Below the pieces are notes generated by a model. The model had not been told where the DNA came from and did not search any database. It saw nothing but the letters and a program-made list of their open reading frames with translations. Below are positions 1-12,802 of a stretch of 64,000 nucleotides of DNA, one piece after another. Made by a program: the position numbers and the translations under genes. How positions within the stretch are numbered: position 1 is the stretch's first letter; every line of letters starts with the position of its first letter. The DNA comes from Euonymus europaeus (taxonomy: Eukaryota; Streptophyta; Magnoliopsida; Celastrales; Celastraceae): the NCBI GenBank assembly GCA_963580455.1, contig CAUZKV010000008.1:1-64000 (forward strand), read 5' to 3'.

Positions 1-99
1 TACTTTTCGAGCTCTACAATCCTGGCGTTTCGGATTTTGATTTCAGAACTCGTGGCTAGTTGGTCTCGTTTCACCTAGTTAGCCGCGAAATGTGGTTTC

Positions 100-109
100 T
101 TTACGTAAA
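100..109. other. 10-bp perfect palindrome TTTACGTAAA in the monomer (representative copy)
   Basis: Nt 100-109 of the monomer read TTTACGTAAA, a perfect dyad centred on the CpG, and it is retained in nearly all copies. Immediately after it comes AAACGGTTT (107-115), another dyad with one central base. The minus domain begins inside this palindrome (monomer position 106), so it lies at one side of the strand-switch breakpoint. It could be a protein-binding site or a hairpin-prone element; no known box is recognised. Confidence 0.75.
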
Positions 110-115
110 CGGTTT

Positions 116-123
116 TATAAATA
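116..123 (+). promoter_or_regulatory. TATA-box-like variant TATAAATA in a subset of monomers (representative)
   Basis: Most monomers read TATGAATA at nt 116-123. A subset has A in place of G, giving TATAAATA, a good match to a eukaryotic TATA box. In the left domain these occur at 116, 981, 1673, 2538, 4787, 5652, 6344, 7382, 8074, 8420, 9631, 11188 and 12918, always whole monomers apart (2, 4, 5, 6, 7, 9, 10 or 13). Similar copies lie near 21.2, 23.9, 25.6, 27.8, 29.0, 36.2, 39.3 and 40.2 kb, and on the minus strand near 62.9 and 63.6 kb. No evidence of transcription can be seen, so the match may be accidental. Confidence 0.25.
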
Positions 124-133
124 TCCGTTGACT

Positions 134-150
134 CCGAGTTCTGAATTCGG
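134..150. other. 17-bp imperfect palindrome CCGAGTTCTGAATTCGG (representative copy)
   Basis: Monomer nt 134-150 form two 8-base arms around a single central T (142). Seven of eight pairs are complementary; the exception is G138 opposite T146, which would be a G-U wobble in RNA. This is among the most conserved stretches of the monomer, although a CpG decay (GAATTTGG) recurs in its right arm. The plus domain is cut five bases downstream of it at the strand switch. Dyad symmetry of this kind has been noted in centromeric satellites lacking CENP-B boxes; any such role here is inference. Confidence 0.7.
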
Positions 151-3100
151 TGATTTTTAGCTTGATTTCACACTAATTTTCGAGCTCAACGATACTGGCG
201 TTTCGGATTTTGATGTCAGAACTCGTGGCTAGTTGGTCTCGTTTCACCAAGTTAGCCGCGAAATGTGGTTTCTTTACGTAAACGGTTTTATGAATATCCG
301 TTGACTCCGAGTTCTGAATTCGGTGATTTTTAGCTTGATTACACAATACTTTTCGAGCTCTACGATCCTGGAGTTTCGGATTTTGATTTCTGAACTCGTG
401 GCTAGTTGGTCTCGTTTCACCTAGTTAGCAGCGAAATGTGGTTTCTTTATGTAAACGGTTTTATGAATATCCGTTGACTCCGAGTTCTGAATTCGGTGAT
501 TTTTAGCCTGATTTCACACTACTTTTCGAGCTCTACAATCCTGGCGTTTCGGATTTTGATTTCAGAACTCGTGGCTAGTTGGTCTCGTTTCACCTAGTTA
601 GCCGCGAAATGTGGTTTCTTTACGTAAACGGTTTTATGAATATCCGTTGACTCCGAGTTCTGAATTCGGTGATTTTTCGCTTGATTTCACACTAATTTTC
701 TAGCTCTACGATCCTGGCGTTTCGGATTTTGATTTCAGAACTCGTGGCTAGTTGGTCTCGTTTCACCTAGTTAGCCGCGAAATGTGGTTTCTTTACGTAA
801 ACGGTTTTATGAATATCCGTTGACTCCGAGTTCTGAATTCGGTGATTTTTAGCTTGATTTCACACTTCTTTTCGAGCTCTACAATCCTGGCGTTTCGGAT
901 TTTGATTTCAGAACTCGTGGCTAGTTGGTCTAGTTTCACCTAGTTAGCCGCGAAATATGGTTTCTTTACGTAAACGGTTTTATAAATATCCGTTGACTCC
1001 GAGTTCTGAATTCGGTGATTTTTAGCTTGATTTCACACTAATTTTCGAGCTCAACGATCCTGGCGTTTCGGATTTTGATGTCAGAAGTCGTGGCTAGTTG
1101 GTCTCGTTTCACCAAGTTAGCCGCGAAATGTGGTTTCTTTACGTAAACGGTTTTATGAATATCCGTTGACTCCGAGTTCTGAATTCGGTGATTTTTAGCT
1201 TGATTTCACACTACTTTTCGAGCTCTACGATCCTGCCGTTTCGGATTTTGATTTCAGAACTCGTGGCTAGTTGGTCTCGTTTCACCTAGTTAGCCGCGAA
1301 ATGTGGTTTCTTTACGTAAACGGTTTTATGAATATCCGTCGACTCCGAGTTCTGAATTCGGTGATTTTTCGCTTGATTTCACACTAATTTTCGAGCTCTA
1401 CGATCCTGGCGTTTCGGATTTTGATTTCAGAACTCGTGGCTAGTTGGTCTCGTTTCACCTAGTTAGCCGCGAAATGTGGTTTCTTTACGTAAACGGTTTT
1501 ATGAATATCCGTTGACTCCGAGTTCTGAATTCGGTGATTTTTAGCTTGATTTCACACTACTTTTCGAGCTCTACAATCCTGGCGTTTCGGATTTTGATTT
1601 CAGAACTCGTGGCTAGTTGGTCTCGTTTCACCTAGTTAGCCGCAAAATGTGGTTTCTTTACGTAAACGGTTTTATAAATATCCGTTGACTCCGAGTTCTG
1701 AATTCGGTGATTTTTAGCTTGATTTCACACTAATTTTCGAGCTCTACGATCCTGGCGTTTCGGATTTTGATGTCAGAACTCGTGGCTAGTTGGTCTCGTT
1801 TCACCTAGTTAGCCGCGAAATGTGGTTTCTTTACGTAAACGGTTTTATGAATATCCGTTGACTCCGAGTTCTGAATTCGGTGATTTTTCGCTTGATTTCA
1901 CACTAATTTTCGAGCTCTACGATCCTGGCGTTTCGGATTTTGATTTCAGTACTCGTGGCTAGTTGGTCTCGTTTCACCTAGTTAGCCGCGAAATGTGGTT
2001 TCTTTACGTAAACGGTTTTATGAATATCCGTTGACTCCGAGTTCTGAATTCGGTGATTTTTAGCTTGATTTCACACTACTTTTCGAGCTCTACAATCCTG
2101 GCATTTCGGATTTTGATTTCAGAACTCGTGGCTAGTTGGTCTCGTTTCACCTAGTTAGCCGCGAAATGTGGTTTCTTTACGTAAACGGTTTTATGAATAT
2201 CCGTTGACTCCGAGTTCTGAATTCGGTGATTTTTAGCTTGATTTCACACTACTTTTCGAGCTCTACAATCCTGGCGTTTCGGATTTTGATTTCAGAACTC
2301 GTGGCTAGTTGGTCTCGTTTCACCTAGTTAGCCGCGAAATGTGGTTTCTTTACGTAAACGGTTTTATGAATATCCGTTGACTCCGAGTTCTGAATTCGGT
2401 GATTTTTAGCTTGATTTCACACTACTTTTCGAGCTCTACAATCCTGGCGTTTCGGATTTTGATTTCAGAACTCGTGGCTAGTTGGTCTCGTTTCACCTAG
2501 TTAGCCGCGAAATGTGGTTTCTTTACTTAAACGGTTTTATAAATATCCGTTGACTCCGAGTTCTGAATTCGGTGATTTTTAGCTTGATTTCACACTAATT
2601 TTTGAGCTCAACGATCCTGGCATTTCGGATTTTGATGTCAGAACTCGTGGCTAGTTGGTCTCGTTTCACCAAGTTAGCCGCGAAATGTGGTTTCTTTACG
2701 TAAACGGTTTTATGAATATCCGTTGACTCCGAGTTCTGAATTCGGTGATTTTTAGCTTGATTTCACACTACTTTTCGAGCTCTACAATCCTGCCGTTTTG
2801 GATTTTGATTTCAGAACTCGTGGCTAGTTGGTCTCGTTTCACCTAGTTAGCCGCGAAATGTGGTTTCTTTACGTAAACGGTTTTATGAATATCCGTTGAC
2901 TCCGAGTTCTGAATTCGGTGATTTTTCGCTTGATTTCACACTAATTTTCGAGCTCTACGATCCTGGCTTTTCGGATTTTGATTTCAGTACTCGTGGCTAG
3001 TTGGTCTCGTTTCACCTAGTTAGCCGCGAAATGTGGTTTCTTTACGTAAACGGTTTTATGAATATCCGTTGACTCCGAGTTCTGAATTCGGTGATTTTTC

Positions 3101-3979
3101 GCTTGATTTAACACTAATTTTCGAGCTCTACGATCCTGGCGTTTCGGATTTTGATTTCAGAACTCGTGGCTAGTTGGTCTCGTTTCACCTAGTTAGCCGC
3201 GAAATGTGGTTTCTTTACGTAAACGGTTTTATGAATATCCGTTGACTCCGAGTTCTGAATTCGGTGATTTTTAGCTTGATTTCACACTACTTTTCGAGCT
3301 CTACGATCCTGGTGTTTCGGATTTTGATTTCAGAACTCGTGGCTAGTAGGTCTCGTTTCACCTAGTTAGCCGCGAAATGTGGTTTCTTTACGTAAACGGT
3401 TTTATGAATATCCGTTGACTCCGAGTTCTGAATTCGGTGATTTTTAGCTTGATTTCACACTACTTTTCGAGCTCTACAGTCCTGCCGTTTCGGATTTTGA
3501 TTTCAGAACTCGTGGCTAGTAGGTCTCGTTTCACCTAGTTAGCCGCGAAATGTGGTTTCTTTACGTAAACGGTTTTCTGAATATCCGTTGACTCCGAGTT
3601 CTGAATTCGGTGATTTTTAGCTTGATTTCACACTAATTTTCGAGCTCTACGATCCTGTGGTTTCGGATTTTGATTTCAGAACTCGTGGCTAGTTGGTCTC
3701 GTTTCACCTAGTTAGCCGCGAAATGTGGTTTCTTTACGTAAACGGTTTTATGAATATCCGTTGACTCCGAGTTCTGAATTCGGTGATTTTTAGCTTGATT
3801 TCACACTACTTTTCGAGCTCTACAATCCTGGCGTTTCGGATTTTCATTTCAGAACTCGTGGCTAGTAGGTCTCGTTTCACCTAGTTAGCCGCAAAATGTG
3901 TTTTCTTTACGTAAACGGTTTTATGAATATCCGTTGACTCCGAGTTCTGAATTCGGTGATTTTTATCTTGATTTCACAC

Positions 3980-4325
3980 TACTTTTCGATCTCTACGGTC
4001 CTGGAGTTTCTGATTTTGATTTCAGAACTCGTGGCTAGTTGGTCTCGTTTCACCTAGTTAGCCGCAAAATGTGGTTTCTTTACGTAAACGGTTTTATGAA
4101 TATCCGTTGACTCCGAGTTCTGAATTCGGTGATTTTTAGCTTGATTTCACACTACTTTTCGATCTCTACGGTCCTGGAGTTTCTGATTTTGATTTCAGAA
4201 CTCGTGGCTAGTTGGTCTCGTTTCACCTAGTTAGCCGCAAAATGTGGTTTCTTTACGTAAACGGTTTTATGAATATCCGTTGACTCCGAGTTCTGAATTC
4301 GGTGATTTTTAGCTTGATTTCACAC
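3980..4325 (+). repeat. Two adjacent identical monomers (single-monomer duplication)
   Basis: Monomers m24 (3980-4152) and m25 (4153-4325) read identically, including a private set of variants not seen together elsewhere: TTTTCGATCTC in place of the SacI site, CTACGGTCC, GGAGTTTCTG and GCAAAATG. This indicates a very recent slip or unequal exchange of exactly one monomer, followed by no visible change. Confidence 0.85.
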
Positions 4326-4671
4326 TACTTTTCGAGCTCCACAATCCTGGCATTTCGGATTTTGATTTCAGAACTCGTGGCTAGTTGGTCTCGTTTCACC
4401 TAGTTAGCCGCGAAATGTGGTTTCTTTACGTAAATGGTTTTATGAATATCCGTTGACTCCGAGTTCTGAATTCGGTGATTTTTCGCTTGATTTCACACTA
4501 ATTTTCTAGCTCTACGATCCTGGCGTTTCGGATTTTGATTTCAGAACTCGTGGCTAGTTGGTCTCGTTTCACCTAGTTAGCCGCGAAATGTGGTTTCTTT
4601 ACGTAAACGGTTTTATGAATATCCGTTGACTCCGAGTTCTGAATTCGGTGATTTTTAGCTTGATTTCACAC

Positions 4672-5536
4672 TACTTTTCGAGCTCTACAATCCTGGCGTT
4701 TCGGATTTTGATTTCAGAACTCGTGGCTAGTTGCTCTCGTTTCACCTAGTTATCCGCGAAATGTGGTTTCTTTACGTAAACGGTTTTATAAATATCCGTT
4801 GACTCCGAGTTCTGAATTCGGTGATTTTTAGCTTGATTTCACACTAATTTTCGAGCTCAACAATCCTGGCGTTTCGGATTTTGATGTCAGAACTCGTGGC
4901 TAGTTGGTCTCGTTTCACCAAGTTAGCCGCGAAATGTGGTTTCTTTACGTAAACGGTTTTATGAATATCCGTTGACTCCGAGTTCTGAATTCGGTGATTT
5001 TTAGCTTGATTTCACACTACTTTTCGAGCTCTACAATCCTGCCGTTTCGGATTTTGATTTCCGAACTCGTGGCTAGTTGGTCTCCTTTCACCTAGTTAGC
5101 CGCGAAATGTGGTTTCTTTACGTAAACGGTTTTATGAATATCCGTTGACTCCGAGTTCTGAATTCGGTGATTTTTCGCTTGATTTCACACTAATTTTCGA
5201 GCTCTACGATCCTGGCATTTCGGATTTTGATTTCAGTACTCGTGGCTAGTTGGTCTCGTTTCACCTAGTTAGCCGCGAAATGTGGTTTCTTTACGTAAAT
5301 GGTTTTATGAATATCCGTTGACTCCGAGTTCTGAATTCGGTGATTTTTCGCTTGATTTCACACTAATTTTCTAGCTCTACGATCCTGGCGTTTCGGATTT
5401 TGATTTCAGAACTCGTGGCTAGTTGGTCTCGTTTCACCTAGTTAGCCGCGAAATGTGGTTTCTTTACGTAAACGGTTTTATGAATATCCGTTGACTCCGA
5501 GTTCTGAATTCGGTGATTTTTAGCTTGATTTCACAC
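4672..5536 (+). repeat. Complete 5-monomer unit (865 bp)
   Basis: Monomers m28-m32 show the full order of the five types described for the left mosaic: TATAAAT type, GATGTC/CACCAAG type, CTGCCG/TTTTTCGC type, GTACTC/GTAAATGG type and TTCTAG type. It is the clearest example of the ancestral-looking unit. Flanking units at 5537 onward lack the last member. Confidence 0.7.
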
Positions 5537-8500
5537 TACTTTTCGAGCTCTACAATCCTGGCGTTTCGGATTTTGATTTCAGAACTCGTGGCTAGTTGGT
5601 CTCGTTTCACCTAGTTAGCCGCGAAATGTGGTTTCTTTACGTAAACGGTTTTATAAATATCCGTTGACTCCGAGTTCTGAATTCGGTGATTTTTAGCTTG
5701 ATTTCACACTAATTTTCGAGCTCAATGATCCTGGCGTTTCGGATTTTGATGTCAGAACTCGTGGCTAGTTGGTCTCGTTTCACCAAGTTAGCCGCGAAAT
5801 GTGGTTTCTTTACGCAAACGGTTTTATGAATATCCGTTGACTCCGAGTTCTGAATTCGGTGATTTTTAGCTTGATTTCACACTACTTTTCGAGCTCTACA
5901 ATCCTGCCGTTTCGGATTTTGATTTCAGAACTCGTGGCTAGTTGGTCTCGTTTCACCTAGTTAGCCGCGAAATGTGGTTTCTTTACGTAAACGGTTTTAT
6001 GAATATCCGTTGACTCCGAGTTCTGAATTCGGTGATTTTTCGCTTGATTTCACACTAATTTTCGAGCTCTACGATCCTGGCGTTTCGGATTTTGATTTCA
6101 GTACTCGTGGCTAGTTGGTCTCGTTTCACCTAGTTAGCCGCGAAATGTGGTTTCTTTACGTAAACGGTTTTATGAATATCCGTTGACTCCGAGTTCTGAA
6201 TTCGGTGATTTTTAGCTTGATTTCACACTACTTTTCGAGCTCTACAATCCTGGCATTTCGGATTTTGATTTCAGAACTCGTGGCTAGTTGGTCTCGTTTC
6301 ACCTAGTTAGCCGCGAAATGTGGTTTCTTTACGTAAACGGTTTTATAAATATCCGTTGACTCCGAGTTCTGAATTCGGTGATTTTTAGCTTGATTTCACA
6401 CTAATTTTCGAGCTCAACGATCCTGGCGTTTCGGATTTTGATGTCAGAACTCGTGGCTAGTTGGTCTCGTTTCACCAAGTTAGCCGCGAAATGTGGTTTC
6501 TTTACGTAAACGGTTTTATGAATATCCGTTGACTCCGAGTTCTGAATTCGGTGATTTTTAGCTTGATTTCACACTACTTTTCGAGCTCTACAATCCTGCC
6601 GTTTTGGATTTTGATTTCAGAACTCGTGGCTAGTTGGTCTCGTTTCACCTAGTTAGCCGCGAAATGTGGTTTCTTTACGTAAACGGTTTTATGAATATCC
6701 GTTGACTCCGAGTTCTGAATTCGGTGATTTTTAGCTTGATTTCACACTACTTTTCGAGCTCTACAATCCTGGCGTTTCGGATTTTGATTTCAGAACTCGT
6801 GGCTAGTTGGTCTCGTTTCACCTAGTTATCCGCGAAATGTGGTTTCTTTACGTAAACGGTTTTATGAATATCCGTTGACTCCGAGTTCTGAATTTGGTGA
6901 TTTTTAGCTTGATTACACACTACTTTTCGAGCTCTACGATCCTGAGGTTTCGGATTTTGATTTCAGAACTCGTGGCTAGTAGGTCTCGTTTCACCTAGTT
7001 AGCCGCGAAATGTGGTTTCTTTACGTAAACGGTTTTATGAATATCCGTTGACTCCGAGTTCTGAATTCGGTGATTTTTAGCTTGATTTCACACTAATTTT
7101 CGAGCTCTACGATCCTGGCTTTTCGGATTTTGATTTCAGAACTCGTGGCTAGTTGGTCTCGTTTCACCTAGTTGGCCGCGAAATGTGGTTTCTTTACGTA
7201 AACGGTTTTATGAATATCCGTTGTCTCCGAGTTCTGAATTCGGTGATTTTTAGCTTGATTTCACACTACTTTTCGAGCTCTACAATCCTGGCGTTTCGGA
7301 TTTTGATTTCAGAACTCGTGGCTAGTTGGTCTCGTTTCACCTAGTTAGCCGCGAAATGTGGTTTCTTTACGTAAACGGTTTTATAAATATCCGTTGACTC
7401 CGAGTTCTGAATTCGGTGATTTTTAGCTTGATTTCACACTAATTTTCGAGCTCAACGATCCTGGAGTTTCGGATTTTGATGTCAGAACTCGTGGCTAGTT
7501 GGTCTCGTTTCACCAAGTTAGCCGCGAAATGTGGTTTCTTTACGTAAACGGTTTTATGAATATCCGTTGACTCCGAGTTCTGAATTCGGTGATTTTTAGC
7601 TTGATTACACAATACTTTTCGAGCTCTACGATCCTGGAGTTTCGGATTTTGATTTCTGAACTCGTGGCTAGTTGGTCTCGTTTCACCTAGTTAGCCGCGA
7701 AATGTGGTTTCTTTACGTAAACGGTTTTATGAATATCCGTTGACTCCGAGTTCTGAATTCGGTGATTTTTCGCTTGATTTCACACTAATTTTCGAGCTCT
7801 ACGATCGTGGCGTTTCGGATTTTGATTTCAGTACTCGTGGCTAGTTGGTCTCGTTTCACCTAGTTAGCCGCGAAATGTGGTTTCTTTACGTAAACGGTTT
7901 TATGAATATCCGTTGACTCCGAGTTCTGAATTCGGTGATTTTTAGCTTGATTTCACACTACTTTTCGAGCTCTACAATCCTGGCATTTCGGATTTTGATT
8001 TCAGAACTCGTGGCTAGTTGGTCTCGTTTCACCTAGTTAGCCGCGAAATGTGGTTTCTTTACGTAAACGGTTTTATAAATATCCGTTGACTCCGAGTTCT
8101 GAATTCGGTGATTTTTAGCTTGATTTCACACTAATTTTCGAGCTCAACGATCCTGGCGTTTCGGATTTTGATGTCAGAACTCGTGGCTAGTTGGTCTCGT
8201 TTCACCTAGTTAGCCGCGAAATGTGGTTTCTTTACGTAAACGGTTTTATGAATATCCGTTGACTCCGAGTTCTGAATTCGGTGATTTTTAGCTTGATTTC
8301 ACACTACTTTTCGAGCTCTACAATCCTGGCGTTTCGGATTTTGATTTCAGAACTCGTGGCTAGTTGGTCTCGTTTCACCTAGTTAGCCGCGAAATGTGGT
8401 TTCTTTACGTAAACGGTTTTATAAATATCCGTTGACTCCGAGTTCTGAATTCGGTGATTTTTAGCTTGATTTCACACTAATTTTCGAGCTCAACAATCCT

Positions 8501-11500
8501 GCCGTTTCGGATTTTGATTTCAGAACTCGTGGCTAGTTGGTCTCGTTTCACCTAGTTAGCCGCGAAATGTGGTTTCTTTACGTAAACGGTTTTATGAATA
8601 TCCGTTGACTCCGAGTTCTGAATTCGGTGATTTTTCGCTTGATTTCACACTAATTTTCGAGCTCTACGATCCTGGCGTTTCGGATTTTGATTTCAGTACT
8701 CGTGGCTAGTTGGTCTCATTTCACCTAGTTAGCCGCGAAATGTGGTTTCTTTACGTAAATGGTTTTATGAATATCCGTTGACTCCGAGTTCTGAATTCGG
8801 TGATTTTTCGCTTGATTTCACACTAATTTTCTAGCTCTACGATCCTGGCGTTTCGGATTTTGATTTCAGAACTCGTGGCTAGTTGGTCTCGTTTCACCTA
8901 GTTAGCCGAGAAATGTGGTTTCTTTACGTAAACGGTTTTATGAATATCCGTTGACTCCGAGTTCTGAATTCGGTGATTTTTAGCTTGATTTCACACTACT
9001 TTTCGAGCTCTACAATCCTGCCGTTTCGGATTTTGATATCAGAACTCGTGGCTAGTTGGTCTCGTTTCACCTAGTTAGCCGCGAAATGTAGTTTCTTTAC
9101 GTAAACGGTTTTATGAATATCCGTTGACTCCGAGTTCTGAATTCGGTGATTTTTCGCTTGATTTCAAACTAATTTTCGAGCTCTACGATCCTGGCATTTC
9201 GGATTTTGATTTCAGTACTCGTGGCTAGTTGGTCTCATTTCACCTAGTTAGCCGCGAAATGTGGTTTCTTTACGTAAATGATTTTATGAATATCCGTTGA
9301 CTCCGAGTTCTGAATTCGGTGATTGTTCGCTTGATTTCACACTAATTTTCTAGCTCTACGATCCTGGCGTTTCGGATTTTGATTTCAGAACTCGTGGCTA
9401 GTTGGTCTCGTTTCACCTAGTTAGCCGCGAAATGTGGTTTCTTTACGTAAACGGTTTTATGAATATCCGTTGACTCCGAGTTCTGAATTCGGTGATTTTT
9501 AGCTTGATTTCACACTACTTTTCGAGCTCTACAATCCTGGCGTTTCGGATTTTGATTTCAGAACTCGTGGCTAGTTGGTCTCGTTTCACCTAGTTAACCG
9601 CGAAATGTGGTTTCTTTACGTAAACGGTTTTATAAATATCCGTTGACTCCGAGTTCTGAATTCGGTGATTTTTAGCTTGATTTCACACTAATTTTCGAGC
9701 TCAACGATCCTGGCGTTTCGGATTTTGATGTCAGAACTCGTGGCTAGTTGGTCTCGTTTCACCTAGTTAGCCGCGAAATGTGGTTTCTTTAAGTAAACGG
9801 TTTTATGAATATCCGTTGACTCCGAGTTCTGAATTCGGTGATTTTTCGCTTGATTTCACACTAATTTTCGAGCTCTACGATCCTGGCGTTTCGGATTTTG
9901 ATTTCAGTACTCGTGGCTAGTTGGTCTCGTTTCACCTAGTTAGCCGCGAAATGTGGTTTCTTTACGTAAATGGTTTTATGAATATCCGTTGACTCCGAGT
10001 TCTGAATTCGGTGATTTTTCGCTTGATTTCACACTAATTTTCTAGCTCTACGATCCTGGCGTTTCGGATTTTGATTTCAGAACTCGTGGCTAGTTGGTCT
10101 CGTTTCACCTAGTTAGCCGCGAAATGTGGTTTCTTTACGTAAACGGTTTTATGAATATCCGTTGACTCCGAGTTCTGAATTCGGTGATTTTTAGCTTGAT
10201 TTCACACTACTTTTCGAGCTCTACAATCCTGCCGTTTCGGATTTTGATTTCAGAACTCGTGGCTAGTTGGTCTCGTTTCACCTAGTTAGCCGCGAAATGT
10301 GGTTTCTTTACGTAAACGGTTTTATGAATATCCGTTGACTCCGAGTTCTGAATTCGGTGATTTTTCGCTTGATTTCACACTAATTTTCGAGCTCTACGAT
10401 CCTGGCGTTTCGGATTTTGATTTCAGTACTCGTGGCTAGTTGGTCTCGTTTCACCTAGTTAGCCGCGAAATGTGGTTTCTTTACGTAAATGGTTTTATGA
10501 ATATCCGTTGACTCCGAGTTCTGAATTCGGTGATTTTTCGCTTGATTTCACACTAATTTTCTAGCTCTACGATCCTGGCGTTTCGGATTTTGATTTCAGA
10601 ACTCGTGGCTAGTTGGTCTCGTTTCACCTAGTTAGCCGCGAAATGTGGTTTCTTTACGTAAACGGTTTTATGAATATCCGTTGACTCCGAGTTCTGAATT
10701 CGGTGATTTTTAGCTTGATTTCACACTACTTTTCGAGCTCTACAATCCTGCCGTTTCGGATTTTGATTTCAGAACTCGTGGCTAGTTGGTCTCGTTTCAC
10801 CTAGTTAGCCGCGAAATGTGGTTTCTTTACGTAAACGGTTTTATGAATATCCGTTGACTCCGAGTTCTGAATTCGGTGATTTTTAGCTTGATTTCACACT
10901 ACTTTTCTAGCTCTACGATCCTGGCGTTTCGGATTTTGATTTCAGAACTCGTGGCTAGTTGGTCTCGTTTCACCTAGTTAGCCGCGAAATGTGGTTTCTT
11001 TACGTAAACGGTTTTATGAATATCCGTTGACTCCGAGTTCTGAATTCGGTGATTTTTAGCTTGATTTCACACTACTTTTCGACCTCTACAATCCTGGCGT
11101 TTCGGATTTTGATTTCAGAACTCGTGGCTAGTTGGTCTCGTTTCACCTAGTTAACCGCGAAATGTGGTTTCTTTACGTAAACGGTTTTATAAATATCCGT
11201 TGACTCCGAGTTCTGAATTCGGTGATTTTTAGCTTGATTTCACACTAATTTTCGAGCTCAACGATCCTGGCGTTTCGGATTTTGATGTCAGAACTCGTGG
11301 CTAGTTGGTCTCGTTTCACCTAGTTAGCCGCGAAATGTGGTTTCTTTACGTAAACGGTTTTATGAATATCCGTTGACTCCGAGTTCTGAATTCGGTGATT
11401 TTTCGCTTGATTTCACACTAATTTTCGAGCTCTACGATCCTGGCGTTTCGGATTTTGATTTCAGTACTCGTGGCTAGTTGGTCTCGTTTCACCTAGTTAG

Positions 11501-11764
11501 CCGCGAAATGTGGTTTCTTTACGTAAATGGTTTTATGAATATCCGTTGACTCCGAGTTCTGAATTCGGTGATTTTTCGCTTGATTTCACACTAATTTTCT
11601 AGCTCTACGATCCTGGCGTTTCGGATTTTTATTTCAGAACTCGTGGCTAGTTGGTCTCGTTTCACCTAGTTAGCCGCGAAATGTGGTTTCTTTACGTAAA
11701 CGGTTTTATGAATATCCGTTGACTCCGAGTTCTGAATTCGGTGATTTTTAGCTTGATTTCACAC

Positions 11765-12802
11765 TACTTTTCGAGCTCTACAATCCTGCCGTTTCGGATT
11801 TTGATTTCAGAACTCGTGGCTAGTTGGTCTCGTTTCACCTAGTTAGCCGCGAAATGTGGTTTCTTTACGTAAACGGTATTATGAATATCCGTTGACTCCG
11901 AGTTCTGAATTCGGTGATTTTTCGCTTGATTTCACACTAATTTTCGAGCTCTACGATCCTGGCGTTTCGGATTTTGATTTCAGTACTCGTGGCTAGTTGG
12001 TCTCGTTTCACCTAGTTAGCCGCGAAATGTGGTTTCTTTACGTAAATGGTTTTATGAATATCCGTTGACTCCGAGTTCTGAATTCGGTGATTTTTCGCTT
12101 GATTTCACACTAATTTTCTAGCTCTACGATCCTGGCGTTTCGGATTTTGATTTCAGAACTCGTGGCTAGTTGGTCTCGTTTCACCTAGTTAGCCGCGAAA
12201 TGTGGTTTCTTTACGTAAACGGTTTTATGAATATCCGTTGACTCCGAGTTCTGAATTCGGTGATTTTTAGCTTGATTTCACACTACTTTTCGAGCTCTAC
12301 AATCCTGCCGTTTCGGATTTTGATTTCAGAACTCGTGGCTAGTTGGTCTCGTTTCACCTAGTTAGCCGCGAAATGTGGTTTCTTTACGTAAACGGTTTTA
12401 TGAATATCCGTTGACTCCGAGTTCTGAATTCGGTGATTTTTCGCTTGATTTCACACTAATTTTCGAGCTCTACGATCCTGGTTTTTCGGATTTTGATTTC
12501 AGTACTCGTGGCTAGTTGGTCTCGTTTCACCTAGTTAGCCGCGAAATGTGGTTTCTTTACGTAAATGGTTTTATGAATATCCGTTGACTCCGAGTTCTGA
12601 ATTCGGTGATTTTTCGCTTGATTTCACACTAATTTTCTAGCTCTACGATCCTGGCGTTTCGGATTTTGATTTCAGAACTCGTGGCTAGTTGGTCTCGTTT
12701 CACCTAGTTAGCCGCGAAATGTGGTTTCTTTACGTAAACGGTTTTATGAATATCCGTTGACTCCGAGTTCTGAATTCGGTGATTTTTAGCTTGATTTCAC
12801 AC
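11765..12802 (+). repeat. Tandem pair of 3-monomer units (2 x 519 bp)
   Basis: m69-m71 and m72-m74 each carry the series CTGCCG/TTTTTCGC, GTACTC/GTAAATGG/TTTTTCGC, then TTCTAG. A further copy is at 10,208-10,726. It is the 5-mer of the left mosaic without its TATAAAT and GATGTC members, so a local sub-family has spread here. One difference is GGTTTTTCGG for GGCGTTTCGG near 12,480. Confidence 0.75.

Larger units (their letters stand above)
1..173 (+). repeat. Reference monomer (m1) used for coordinates
   Basis: First complete unit in the window, used here to number monomer positions 1-173. It has SacI GAGCTC at 9-14 of the unit, SnaBI TACGTA at 102-107 and EcoRI GAATTC at 143-148. It contains 35 C, 36 G and 12 CpG, giving a CpG observed/expected ratio of about 1.65, which is high for a plant-type repeat. 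The stretch from about 125 to 155 is nearly invariant in the copies I read, whereas 18-29 varies most. Restriction digestion with any of the three enzymes should give a 173-bp ladder, since most copies keep the sites. Confidence 0.95.

Noticed and set aside
7153..7344. A 63-codon open frame on the plus strand
   Set aside because: It begins at TTG, not ATG, and lies wholly inside two satellite monomers. It exists only because one copy has TGA changed to TGT at about 7,223-7,225 (GTTGTCTCC for GTTGACTCC). The normal monomer stops there, and the frame shifts with every 173-bp unit. No domain, no ribosome or splice context.
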